In this document: positions 8,171 through 15,573 of the stretch, one piece after another | How the letters are laid out: each line of letters opens with the position of its first letter | How positions within the stretch are numbered: the stretch's first letter is position 1 | Source: Bacillota bacterium | GTDB lineage: Bacteria; Bacillota; Clostridia; Oscillospirales; Acutalibacteraceae | Assembly: GCA_030705695.1 (NCBI GenBank) | Contig: JAUZPX010000010.1 | Location: 1 to 25,235 of the forward strand | Direction: 5' to 3' | Length of the DNA stretch: 25,235 bases | The notes under the pieces: model-generated | Databases searched by the model: none | Told to the model about the DNA's origin: nothing | What the model saw: the letters and a program-made list of their open reading frames with translations, nothing else | Program-made: the position numbers and the translations under genes

Positions 8171-8665
8171 TTATTTCAAAAGTTTTTCCATTGGATTCGG
8201 AATCATCGATAATACAAAAGCTACAACTATTCCGCCAACTGCTTGTATAGCATTGGTGGCTACGTCTCCGATAGCACCAAAGGTGCCAATCATAATTAAA
8301 TCGTAGCAAAAGTATCCCGCAATCATAACGATTTCAGCAGCGCAAAAGGCAATGATTCTTGCAGGCATTTTAATTTTTATATGAGTAATAATAAAAACAG
8401 CTAATAAAGCCATTAATGCTTTTATTATGAACGTAGCAGGGGCATAAATAGCATAACCACTTATTAAATCTGATAATGCACTGCCTAAAGCGGCTGGAAT
8501 TACGGCATCATAGCCGATCCATAATGCGGCAATCAGAATAATGGCGTCGCCTAAATTGATATTGCCTGCAATCGGCGCTGGAACTTGTATGAAATATGTT
8601 ATAAGAAAAATCAGTGCGGTAAAAACGCCTGCAAATGCAAGACGCAGGGTTGTGCTTTTTTTCAT
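8171..8665 (-). CDS. ECF-type transporter S component (substrate unknown)
   Basis: 164-residue integral membrane protein with about five or six hydrophobic segments and little else. LRLAFAGVFTALIFLITYFIQVP at the N-terminus, then NLGDAIILIAALW with a G/A-rich helix, and SGYAIYAPATFIIKALMALLA are typical of substrate-binding S components of energy-coupling factor (ECF) vitamin transporters (close to the PF07155/COG4720 group). Those bind one vitamin or cofactor precursor and share an EcfA-EcfA'-EcfT module usually encoded elsewhere; no such module is in this window. AGGA lies 9-10 nt before ATG 8665. It follows the HAD-like gene by 53 bp on the same strand and is probably co-transcribed. No riboswitch is recognisable upstream, so the ligand cannot be inferred. 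Confidence 0.82.
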   Translation of the reverse strand: MKKSTTLRLAFAGVFTALIFLITYFIQVPAPIAGNINLGDAIILIAALWIGYDAVIPAALGSALSDLISGYAIYAPATFIIKALMALLAVFIITHIKIKMPARIIAFCAAEIVMIAGYFCYDLIMIGTFGAIGDVATNAIQAVGGIVVAFVLSMIPNPMEKLLK

Positions 8666-8718
8666 ATTGGTTCATCCTTTTCATAAAATATGCGTGCATT
8701 TTATCATATTTTAAAATT

Positions 8719-9309
8719 CTAATCAAGTAAGAGTTGATACAATTCGCTGAAGCTATTTACAATTTTCCCGTCATACGGCATGTTTCTGCTGTTAAACAAA
8801 ATCGTATTAAGCCCCATTTTATGCGCAATTTCTAAATTTGTTCGGCGGTCGTCTATATAAATGCAGTCGTTTGGTTGCTTATTCAATTTTTGGAGCAAAA
8901 GCGAGAAAATCTCGGGGTTTGGTTTTCGTAAATGTACCTCTCCGCTTACTATTGAAATGTCAAAATACTGATTCAAATTATATTTTTTTCGAATAAAACT
9001 GCTCCATTCAGCTACATCGTTTGATAAAAGAGCCAAATTGTAATGGCTTTTAAGTTTATCGGCAACTTTGTAAAAATCCTCATCGATTTCAATTGTTTCT
9101 AAATATATTTTCTCGGCTTCTTCCGGATTTTTAAATCCTAGATTCCGCCAGAAATCCAAAGCGGTCATTTCTCCTGTGCCAGCTTTTATCCAGTATTTAT
9201 AAACGTCTTCATCTTTTAAATTCGGAAATGTTCTGTTTATAAACGGCACTAATCCGCCTTTTGGGTCTTTCATAATTACTCCGTACATATCAAAGACAAT
9301 TGTTTTCAT
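8719..9309 (-). CDS. HAD superfamily (subfamily IA) hydrolase-like protein
   Basis: 196-residue soluble HAD-fold protein. Motif I is FDMYGV with nucleophile Asp7. Motif II is LLSND (Ser96), motif III RKPNPEIF (Lys129), and motif IV YIDDRRTN (Asp153, Asp154). A helical cap occupies about residues 15-85. Most HAD phosphatases have Asp two residues after the nucleophile as general acid/base; here it is Tyr9, the pattern of haloacid dehalogenases (FDxYGT), with YihX-like relatives having Gly there. Activity and substrate are therefore open: a phosphatase with altered chemistry or a dehalogenase-like enzyme. GAGGAA lies 6 nt before the ATG. It is first in a probable two-gene unit with the ECF S component, so a cofactor-related phosphate ester is conceivable but unproven. 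Confidence 0.85.
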   Translation of the reverse strand: MKTIVFDMYGVIMKDPKGGLVPFINRTFPNLKDEDVYKYWIKAGTGEMTALDFWRNLGFKNPEEAEKIYLETIEIDEDFYKVADKLKSHYNLALLSNDVAEWSSFIRKKYNLNQYFDISIVSGEVHLRKPNPEIFSLLLQKLNKQPNDCIYIDDRRTNLEIAHKMGLNTILFNSRNMPYDGKIVNSFSELYQLLLD

Positions 9310-9420
9310 GTTTCGTTCCTCAAATCGCTGCTTTTTTTCAGTCTATCATATTCATAAAAACTTGTAAACGTAAATTTGGACATAAAGGTCACAATTTACA
9401 TTCAAACTAAATAATATGAA

Positions 9421-9489
9421 TTGAAAGCAAAAAAATGTAAAAAACTGAATAAAGCAAAATATGAACGGCAAAAATAATATTGCTTTCAA
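9421..9489. repeat. 10-bp inverted repeat upstream of the MazF-like gene
   Basis: TTGAAAGCAA (9421-9430) and TTGCTTTCAA (9480-9489) are perfect reverse complements 49 nt apart, in the 222-bp spacer between the divergent HAD-like and MazF-like genes. It is either an operator pair or the base of a leader stem; I see no other structure in this spacer. Confidence 0.5.
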
Positions 9490-9531
9490 AAACACATCAA
9501 AGCGATTAAAAAATTTCGGAGTGTGAAAATA

Positions 9532-9879
9532 GTGAATATAAAACGCGGAGATATTTTTTACGCAGACTTAAGTCCCGTTGTAGGTTCGGAGCAAGGCGGA
9601 GTACGGCCTGTATTGATTATACAAAACGATGTAGGAAACCGTTTCAGCCCTACGGTTATTGCGGCGGCAATTACAAGCCAACAAGCAAAAGCAAATTTGC
9701 CGACACATATACAAATCTCATCCGACAACAGCGGTCTTGCTAAAAATTCTGTTGTACTGCTCGAACAAGTCAGGACTATCGACAAACAGCGCCTGAAAGA
9801 AAAAATGGGTACGGTTGACGAAAATTCCATGGGGCGTGTTGATACAGCAATTTCTATCAGTTTTGGATTAAATGCGTAA
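9532..9879 (+). CDS. ndoA: MazF/EndoA family endoribonuclease toxin
   Basis: Type II toxin of the PemK/MazF family: a sequence-specific mRNA endonuclease, normally held inactive by a small antitoxin encoded just upstream. The 115 residues match the usual ~116 of Bacillus EndoA. Landmarks are KRGDIFYADLSPVVGSEQGG, RPVLIIQND, GNRFSPTVIAAAIT and LLEQVRTIDKQRL. The catalytic pair expected from EndoA, Arg25 and Thr48, is conserved at the same numbers. I chose GTG 9532 (MNIKRGD) over GTG 9523, because GGAG (9518-9521) is 10 nt from the first and only 1 nt from the second. No antitoxin-sized open frame precedes it on either strand; the upstream neighbour is divergent. A terminator follows, so it is a single-gene unit. 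The antitoxin may be unlinked or absent. Confidence 0.93.
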   Translation: MNIKRGDIFYADLSPVVGSEQGGVRPVLIIQNDVGNRFSPTVIAAAITSQQAKANLPTHIQISSDNSGLAKNSVVLLEQVRTIDKQRLKEKMGTVDENSMGRVDTAISISFGLNA

Positions 9880-9920
9880 AAACAGAAGACGATAAATACA
9901 TAGCTCTTCTGAAAATCCAA

Positions 9921-9947
9921 GGGGCGGTCTTTCGACCGCCTCTTTTC
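9921..9947 (+). terminator. Rho-independent terminator after the MazF-like gene
   Basis: GGGGCGGTC and GACCGCCTC form a 9-bp GC-rich stem with one G-T pair and a TTTC loop, followed by TTTTCTTATTTT. Confidence 0.93.
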
Positions 9948-9966
9948 TTATTTTGTTGTCTTAAAT

Positions 9967-10254
9967 TTATTTTTTAGTATCATTTTTACTAATTTCTAAA
10001 TTGTTATTTTCTTCACCATCAATTAAATATTCATATGACACTTTAAAAAAATTAGCAAGAGCTTTTAATTCAATATCACTTACATATCTTTTATTTGTTT
10101 CAATTCTTGTTATTACGTTTTTATCCATATCTATTCCATGGAGTTGTAATTCATTTGCTAATTCTCGTTGTGAAAACATTAAATCCTTTCTAATTGATAT
10201 GAGTCTTTCTGCAATTAGATTCTTTTTGCCGTTTTCTCTGTTTTGTTTTGACAT
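9967..10254 (-). CDS. Cro/CI (XRE) family transcriptional regulator
   Basis: 95-residue HTH_3-type DNA-binding protein. The helix-turn-helix covers about residues 15-70: ERLISIRKDLMFSQRELANEL, then the recognition region KNVITRIETNKRYVSDIEL and KALANFFKVSYEYLIDG, a common ending for phage-repressor-like and SinR-like proteins. A short polar tail follows. An upstream in-frame ATG at 10344 would add 30 AT-encoded residues; ATG 10254 has AGGGG 8 nt upstream and is clearly better. It is divergent from a small Cys-rich gene at 10409. The shared intergenic region carries phased AAGTGATA repeats, one overlapping the opposing -10 box, so it probably represses that gene and perhaps itself. Confidence 0.9.
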   Translation of the reverse strand: MSKQNRENGKKNLIAERLISIRKDLMFSQRELANELQLHGIDMDKNVITRIETNKRYVSDIELKALANFFKVSYEYLIDGEENNNLEISKNDTKK

Positions 10255-10270
10255 AACGTTCACCCCTAAT

Positions 10271-10351
10271 TTTGTATCATATTTTGCACTTATTATTGAT
10301 TTTATCAAAATTAAGTGATATAATCGGTTGTAAAAGTGATACAAAGTGAAA
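10271..10351. promoter_or_regulatory. Putative operator array for the HTH regulator
   Basis: AAGTGATA occurs at 10313 and 10334 and AAGTGAAA at 10344, spacings of 21 and 10 bp (two and one helical turns). TTTGTATCA (10271-10279) is the perfect reverse complement of TGATACAAA (10337-10345), and TTGCACTTAT near 10285 is a degenerate inverted copy. Several same-face sites between divergent genes are typical of autoregulated Cro/CI proteins. Confidence 0.55.
10296..10324 (+). promoter_or_regulatory. Promoter of the small Cys-rich gene
   Basis: TTGATT (10296-10301), a 17-bp spacer, then TATAAT (10319-10324), leaving a leader of about 80 nt before ATG 10409. The -10 box lies within the first AAGTGATA repeat, so a bound repressor would block polymerase. 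Confidence 0.7.
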
Positions 10352-10408
10352 TAAATTTAAAAATATTTTGGCAAGAGCCGTCTATTATATATATAAGGAT
10401 TGACGTTT

Positions 10409-10588
10409 ATGTACTGTGAAAATTATTTTTGTATTTACCATGACAAAGAAAAATGTACCCTTAACGAAGTAACCTTGGATATTCAAGGCTGTTGTCAAGA
10501 ATGCATTTATGTAATGATTAGCGAAAAAACGTTGAAAAAGGAGAGAGAGAAATTTTTAAAACGGTACCAATACCAAGATGGAGAATAA
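10409..10588 (+). CDS. Small cysteine-rich hypothetical protein
   Basis: 59-residue protein beginning MYCENYFCIYH. Cysteines are at positions 3, 8, 16, 28, 29 and 32, followed by a basic helical tail (SEKTLKKEREKFLKRYQYQDGE). The C-x4-C-x7-C-x11-CC-x2-C pattern suggests a small zinc or iron-binding knuckle, but no named family is certain; I believe similar proteins recur in Clostridia as hypotheticals. An in-frame TTG at 10400 is possible, but AAGGA (10395-10399) is 9 nt before ATG 10409, which I use. It is transcribed from the promoter at 10296 and is divergent from the HTH regulator, which probably controls it. No signal peptide or membrane segment. Confidence 0.75.
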   Translation: MYCENYFCIYHDKEKCTLNEVTLDIQGCCQECIYVMISEKTLKKEREKFLKRYQYQDGE

Positions 10589-10589
10589 A

Positions 10590-10614
10590 AAATCGGCAGT
10601 CTTTATGACCGCCG
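10590..10614 (+). terminator. Hairpin after the Cys-rich gene
   Basis: ATCGGCAGTC and GACCGCCGAT pair with one mismatch around a short loop directly after the stop codon. The following tract (ATTATATAAAA) is not a true T-run, so termination may be weak. Confidence 0.5.
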
Positions 10615-10636
10615 ATATTATATAAAACTTAATATA

Positions 10637-10719
10637 AAAACATATAACTTCAAGCTGTAAAAGTTTTTGGCCGCAGGCTAAGAGGCGGTCTCTTGCGGCC
10701 GCCCCTTAGTATATGTTTT
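10637..10719. terminator. Nested hairpins between convergent genes
   Basis: Outer arms AAAACATATA (10637-10646) and TATATGTTTT (10710-10719) enclose two mutually exclusive GC-rich stems: GGCCGCA pairing with TGCGGCC, and CTAAG-A-GGCGG pairing with CCGCC-C-CTTAG. It overlaps the last codon of the LysM gene and probably ends both convergent transcripts. Confidence 0.6.
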
Positions 10720-11029
10720 ACTTTTTTAGCCTAAGCATTTGCCCGGGATAAATTAAGTCGGGATTATCAATGTAATTGTACTCAAGAATATCATCCAAGT
10801 CTAAACCGTATTTTTGCCCGATTGAATATAGGCTGTCGCCGGGTTTTATTATATACCAGCGTGGTATACCGCTATCAATGAGAGGTATCATTATTTCCTG
10901 GCCAATCGGTATATTTACAGTTTGAGAAAGCCCATTAAAACTTGCTATATCACTGACTGTTGTATGATATTTTTGAGCCAAACCCCATAAAGTATCGCCT
11001 GGCTGCATAGTGTATTGTACGATAGTCAA
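10718..11029 (-). CDS. Small double-LysM protein without signal peptide
   Basis: 103 residues consisting of two LysM peptidoglycan-binding modules: about residues 4-49 (MQPGDTLWGLAQKYHTTVSDIASFNGL with IPIGQEIMIP) and 58-102 (IKPGDSLYSIGQKYGLDLDDILEYNYI with IYPGQMLRL). LysM binds N-acetylglucosamine-containing glycans. There is no signal peptide or membrane segment. In a spore-former that fits a mother-cell protein that reaches the developing spore, as SafA-type LysM proteins do, but this is inference. The start is TTG, supported by a perfect AAGGAGG 7 nt upstream. It is divergent from enolase with 136 bp between. No catalytic domain is present, so it is a binding or targeting protein rather than a hydrolase. 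Confidence 0.88.
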   Translation of the reverse strand: MTIVQYTMQPGDTLWGLAQKYHTTVSDIASFNGLSQTVNIPIGQEIMIPLIDSGIPRWYIIKPGDSLYSIGQKYGLDLDDILEYNYIDNPDLIYPGQMLRLKK

Positions 11030-11071
11030 TTTAATTCCTCCTTCTTTAAACAGTATATACCCTTTTTAAGC

Positions 11072-11099
11072 TTGATGTGATAAAATAAAAGCATAAAAT
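11072..11099 (+). promoter_or_regulatory. Probable enolase promoter
   Basis: TTGATG (11072-11077), a 16-bp spacer and TAAAAT (11094-11099), about 66 nt before the enolase ATG, within the divergent spacer shared with the LysM gene. Confidence 0.55.
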
Positions 11100-11165
11100 A
11101 ATATTTAAGAGGAAAACTATCACGAAACATAAATAATGGCATAGCCAGAAGGATTTGGTAATAAC

Positions 11166-12425
11166 ATGGATAATAAAATTGTTTGCATAAAGGGAAGAGA
11201 GGTCATTGATTCCCGAGGAAACCCAACTGTTGAAGCGGAAGTCGAGCTTTCCTGCGGAGTAAAAGGACGAGCAATCGTTCCTTCTGGAGCTTCTACAGGC
11301 GTTTACGAAGCACATGAACTGCGTGACAAGGACGAGAGCCGATATCAAGGAAAAGGCGTTTTGAAAGCCGTTGCAAATGTGAATGAAGTTATTGCGCCTG
11401 CGCTGTTTTCAATGAATGCTTTATGCCAGATGAGTATCGACAAAACTCTTTTGGAGCTTGACGGTACTAAAAACAAGACAAAACTCGGTGCGAACGCCAT
11501 ACTTGCCGTATCTCTTGCAGTGGCAAAAGCAGCGGCGAAATCACTTGATGTTCCATTATATGCTTATATCGGCGGAGCATATTCGCATAAACTTCCCGTA
11601 CCTATGATGAATATTTTAAACGGCGGAGCTCATGCCGCAAATAATGTGGATATTCAAGAGTTCATGATTATGCCAGTGGGAGCAAAGAGCTTCAGCGAAG
11701 GGCTTATGCAATGCTGCGCTATATATCATACACTTGGCGGAATTTTAAAAGAAAAAGGAAAGCTTGCAGGTGTCGGCGACGAGGGTGGATTCGCTCCAGA
11801 TTTAGCGCATGACGAAGAAGCAATCGAACTGATTATTCATGCAATCGAAAAAGCAGGATTCACTACTAATACAATTAAAATTGCACTCGATGCAGCTTCA
11901 AGCGAATGGTTCGTAGGTGGGGAATACAAGCTCCCGAAACGCAAAACATCAATGGATAACGTCGAACTGATAAGCTATTGGACAAAGCTTTGCAACACAT
12001 ATCCGATTATCTCAATTGAAGACGGTCTTGCCGAGGATGACTGGGACGGTTGGGTATCTCTTACTAAGGTTCTTGGAAATAAGATTCAGCTTGTCGGTGA
12101 CGATTTATTTGTTACAAACGCAGAGCGTCTGAGAAAAGGAATTTCTATTGAAGCAGGAAATGCTGTTTTGGTAAAAATTAATCAGATTGGTACGCTAACT
12201 GAAACGCTTGAGACTATCGAAACTGCAAAACGTGCGGGATACAAGACAATAATCTCTCACCGCAGCGGTGAAACAGAGGACACAACAATTGCAGATTTGG
12301 CAGTTGCGGTTAATGCAGGTCAGATCAAAACAGGCGCTCCGTGCCGTACTGAACGAGTTGCAAAATACAATCGTTTACTGCGAATTGAGGAACAACTTTC
12401 CACTGTGTCGGAATTTGGGTTTTAA
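11166..12425 (+). CDS. eno: Enolase (phosphopyruvate hydratase)
   Basis: Cytosolic glycolytic enzyme converting 2-phosphoglycerate to phosphoenolpyruvate. 419 residues, slightly under the usual ~430. The N-terminal capping domain shows DSRGNPTVEAEV and PSGASTG; the barrel holds the conserved sites. Glu206 (GDEGGFAP) and Lys337 (LVKINQIGT) are the expected acid/base pair. Asp242 (ALDAASSE), Glu285 (SIEDGL) and Asp312 (GDDLFVT) bind magnesium. SHRSGETEDTTIADLAVA is the family phosphate-binding region. No key residue is missing. AGAAGGA lies about 12 nt before the ATG, a long spacing, but no better start exists. It has its own promoter and terminator and stands alone, not in a gapA-pgk-tpi-gpm operon. 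It lies just upstream of the pullulanase genes, which feed glucose to the same pathway, though the terminator suggests separate transcription. Confidence 0.97.
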   Translation: MDNKIVCIKGREVIDSRGNPTVEAEVELSCGVKGRAIVPSGASTGVYEAHELRDKDESRYQGKGVLKAVANVNEVIAPALFSMNALCQMSIDKTLLELDGTKNKTKLGANAILAVSLAVAKAAAKSLDVPLYAYIGGAYSHKLPVPMMNILNGGAHAANNVDIQEFMIMPVGAKSFSEGLMQCCAIYHTLGGILKEKGKLAGVGDEGGFAPDLAHDEEAIELIIHAIEKAGFTTNTIKIALDAASSEWFVGGEYKLPKRKTSMDNVELISYWTKLCNTYPIISIEDGLAEDDWDGWVSLTKVLGNKIQLVGDDLFVTNAERLRKGISIEAGNAVLVKINQIGTLTETLETIETAKRAGYKTIISHRSGETEDTTIADLAVAVNAGQIKTGAPCRTERVAKYNRLLRIEEQLSTVSEFGF

Positions 12426-12479
12426 TTCGTTAAAATCTACAATAATTTACACTTATAATTGTTAGTGGTAAAATTTAAA

Positions 12480-12520
12480 AAGGGGATTAATTTTCTTATT
12501 CAGAAAATTAATCCCTTTAG
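12480..12520 (+). terminator. Rho-independent terminator after enolase
   Basis: GGGATTAATTTTC (12483-12495) pairs perfectly with GAAAATTAATCCC (12503-12515) around a 7-nt loop; flanking A and T runs extend the stem. Confidence 0.88.
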
Positions 12521-12569
12521 CATATGATAAAATTAATCCATAAGTGTACGTGCGTCCGGGAGGTATATT

Positions 12570-15488
12570 GTGAAGATCAAAAGGTTATTGGTGGTGTTTC
12601 TTGTGGTGTCTATGTTATGCGTAGGTGGGATGACTTTTCCAACTCAGGCAGCAACGCATATTGACTATGCATCAATAAACAAACAACTGGATTCAATGGC
12701 TTACAATGGAAATGATTTAGGCGCAAATTACAGTAAGGCAAGTACTACGTTTAAAGTTTGGTCACCGAATGCAGATAAAGTACAGCTTAAACTGTACGCA
12801 ACAGGCAGCGACAGTGAATCAGCTGCGAAAGTATTAGCAACAAAAGATATGAAAATTAACGGCGGTAACGGCGTTTGGTCTATTACAGTTAAAGGTGATC
12901 TTGCAGGTAAATACTATACTTATCTTGTAACGAACAGCGGCGTAACTAAAGAAACGGTTGATATCTATGCCAAAGCGGCAGGCGTAAACGGAAACAGAGG
13001 CATGATCGTCGACTTAAACAGTACAAATCCTCAGAGTTGGAATAACGATAAACACGTACTTGTTCAAAACTCAACAGATGCGTCAGTTTGGGAAGTCCAG
13101 ATTAAAGATTTTTCATATGACCAAAATTCAGGAGTTACCGCACAAAACAGAGGGAAATACCTAGCGTTTACCGAGCAGAACACAACCCTTAACAGTAAAG
13201 GCAAAGTTCCTACTTGCATAAATTACTTAAAATCGTTGGGCATCAAATATGTTCAGCTTAATCCGTTTTATGATTTCGGCTCTGTTGATGAAGCAGAAAA
13301 TGCAATTGATAACTCGCAATATAATTGGGGTTATGACCCGAAAAACTACAATGTTCCCGAGGGCTCGTTTTCATCAAACCCTTACGACGGCAACGTACGT
13401 ATAAACGAATGCAAACAAATGATACAAGCACTTCATAACGCAGGAATTGGCGTAATTATGGATGTGGTTTACAACCATACCTATGACGGTGCAGATTCTT
13501 GGTTTAACGACACAGTACCTAACTACTATTACAGAATCAAACAAAACGGTACTTGGTCAAACGGTTCAGGCTGCGGAAACGACACCGCAAGCGAGCGTGC
13601 AATGTTTCGCAAATATATGATTGATTCCGTAACATACTGGGCAAGCGAGTATCATGTTGATGGCTTCCGTTTCGATTTAATGGGGCTTCATGATGTTACT
13701 ACAATGAACAGCATTCGAGCGGCGCTTGATAAACTGCCTGACGGAAAACAACTATTAATGTATGGCGAAGCTTGGAATATGAACACATATGTCGATAAAA
13801 GTGTTAAGCTTGCCAATCAAAGCAATATGAAACTTTTAGACGAGCGTATCGGAGCTTTTAACGATACGATGCGCAACGGGCTTAGAGGACCGAATTCTCC
13901 AGGCTCGTGGGGATTTTTGCAGGGGAAAGCAGATTCTAACGATATGCTTTCCGGTTTTGCCGCAGCGACCAAGGGTACTGTAAGCTGGGCAAGAGTTCCG
14001 TCGCAAACTGTTAATTATGCCTCATGCCACGATAACATGACTCTTTACGATAAATTGGCGTCCTCGGTAGACGGAAGTGATGTTAAATATGATCAGCGTG
14101 AAGAAAGCATTGTAGCAATGAACAAGCTAAGTGCCGCAATTACGATTTCTTCACAGGGTATTCCGTTTATGCTGGCAGGTGAGGAGTTCGGGCGCTCCAA
14201 AAACGGCAACGAAAACAGCTATAAATCTTCTCCTGCCGTAAATATGATAGATTGGTCTTATCTCGATAAATTTAGCGATGTTCAAAGTTATTATAACGGA
14301 ATGCTGGAAATCAGAAATGCGTTTTTGCCGTTAAGAGATTCGACAATGAACACAATAAATGCTTCGCTCAGTGCAAATACACTGTTCCAAAGTTCAGATT
14401 CTTCTGCAATTGGTTATCAAATTACTAATACGACAGCAACAAACAAATCACAGTGGAAGCACATGGCTTTGTTCTTTAACTCCAATCAGGACAACACAGA
14501 AACCGTTAAGATGACAGGGACAGGATTACCTAAAGACTGGGTGATCATTGCAAATGATCTTACGGCAGGTGTTCGTAATTTAGGGAAAGTAAACGGCAAT
14601 TCTGTGAATATTCCGCCGTGCTCGGCTCTTATATTAGTTGATAAAGCAAGTTTTGATGCTGCTAATATCAAAACTGATCAAGGCTTGGTTATTGTAAAAA
14701 ATGTTGATAAAGATTCAAACAAAGTAATTGGATATCAGGCGATTTCCGGTAAAATCGGCTCTGACTATCAGGTATCTCCTAGCAGCTATTTAGGAATCGA
14801 TTATGACTATAAGCGTTCTGATGGTTCAACTTTTGGGAATTTTACCAAAGATATTATTTATGCCACCCAATATTTTAAAAAGTATACAGGTGCAAAAGGA
14901 ACTGTTACAATAAAATTTATTGATGAAGATAACAATCAAGATCTTTGCAATGCAGTTGTAATGAATAACAGAGTAGGACAGCAGTATTATACTTCTGAAA
15001 TTCCGGCAGTTATAAATTTTGCCCTGGACATGAATGCACTGCCTCAAAACGGCGCAGGTCTTTTTACGGAAAAAGACATAACGGTTGTATACAAATATAA
15101 AATGGTTTCAAGGGCGACTCAAAACATTGTTAATGTTATTTATATGGATAATAATGGAAAGATTTTGAAGAAAAGCGTTCTTACAAATCCGCTTGACCAA
15201 ACATCTGCAACTTATCAAACACAGTCCCTTCAGTTTAACGGGTTGTCTCTTGTTTCCGTTCCACAAAATATGAGCGGAACTTTCAGCTCAAAAGTACAAA
15301 ACGTATTGTATGTTTATGCTCTGCCTAAATCAATTTTTCAGCAGGTTGGAGGAAGTTCATTTATACTTTTCATGGTAATCGGCGCGGCAGTTCTTTTTTC
15401 AGGAGCAGGGGTATTTCTTGCTATGAGGAAAGCAAAAAAAGTTAATGCCGAAATAGATGAAGAGTTATATGACGATGAAGAAACCTGA
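12570..15488 (+). CDS. Membrane-anchored type I pullulanase (GH13) with MucBP-like repeats
   Basis: Extracellular starch-debranching enzyme hydrolysing alpha-1,6 bonds of amylopectin or pullulan; 972 residues. Order: signal peptide (1-28, cleavage near TQAA); CBM48-like N-domain (about 45-160, TTFKVWSPNADKVQL); GH13 barrel (about 170-590); C-terminal beta domain to about 690; three MucBP-like repeats (about 705-770, 776-845, 852-917); transmembrane helix (about 929-952); acidic cytoplasmic tail (EIDEELYDDEET). YNWGYDP (251-257) is the type I pullulanase signature. Catalytic residues are Asp369 (DGFRFDL), Glu400 (MYGEAW) and Asp488 (CHDN); region I is DVVYNH. GTG start with GGGAGG 6 nt upstream. 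There is no true LPXTG: LPKSI precedes the helix, and the tail is long and acidic, so a membrane anchor is favoured. Paralogue of the next gene, 85 bp downstream. Confidence 0.95.
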   Translation: MKIKRLLVVFLVVSMLCVGGMTFPTQAATHIDYASINKQLDSMAYNGNDLGANYSKASTTFKVWSPNADKVQLKLYATGSDSESAAKVLATKDMKINGGNGVWSITVKGDLAGKYYTYLVTNSGVTKETVDIYAKAAGVNGNRGMIVDLNSTNPQSWNNDKHVLVQNSTDASVWEVQIKDFSYDQNSGVTAQNRGKYLAFTEQNTTLNSKGKVPTCINYLKSLGIKYVQLNPFYDFGSVDEAENAIDNSQYNWGYDPKNYNVPEGSFSSNPYDGNVRINECKQMIQALHNAGIGVIMDVVYNHTYDGADSWFNDTVPNYYYRIKQNGTWSNGSGCGNDTASERAMFRKYMIDSVTYWASEYHVDGFRFDLMGLHDVTTMNSIRAALDKLPDGKQLLMYGEAWNMNTYVDKSVKLANQSNMKLLDERIGAFNDTMRNGLRGPNSPGSWGFLQGKADSNDMLSGFAAATKGTVSWARVPSQTVNYASCHDNMTLYDKLASSVDGSDVKYDQREESIVAMNKLSAAITISSQGIPFMLAGEEFGRSKNGNENSYKSSPAVNMIDWSYLDKFSDVQSYYNGMLEIRNAFLPLRDSTMNTINASLSANTLFQSSDSSAIGYQITNTTATNKSQWKHMALFFNSNQDNTETVKMTGTGLPKDWVIIANDLTAGVRNLGKVNGNSVNIPPCSALILVDKASFDAANIKTDQGLVIVKNVDKDSNKVIGYQAISGKIGSDYQVSPSSYLGIDYDYKRSDGSTFGNFTKDIIYATQYFKKYTGAKGTVTIKFIDEDNNQDLCNAVVMNNRVGQQYYTSEIPAVINFALDMNALPQNGAGLFTEKDITVVYKYKMVSRATQNIVNVIYMDNNGKILKKSVLTNPLDQTSATYQTQSLQFNGLSLVSVPQNMSGTFSSKVQNVLYVYALPKSIFQQVGGSSFILFMVIGAAVLFSGAGVFLAMRKAKKVNAEIDEELYDDEET

Positions 15489-15573
15489 TATTTATGGTAA
15501 TTTTCTTTGGAATGACTAGAATTAAAGTCAAATCAAAGATTGTTATATATTTAAAATTAAGGAGGATTTTGAA

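Noticed and set aside
9558..9920. Minus-strand frame opposite the MazF-like gene as a possible antitoxin
   Set aside because: It overlaps the toxin fully and lies inside a strongly conserved coding frame; its translation has no antitoxin features.
12426..12569. Catabolite-response or other operator before the pullulanase pair
   Set aside because: Apart from the enolase terminator I found no recognisable operator or clear promoter in this spacer.
15322..15345. LPKSI in the first pullulanase as a sortase motif
   Set aside because: It lacks the Thr-Gly of LPXTG and is followed by a long acidic tail after the helix instead of a short basic end.
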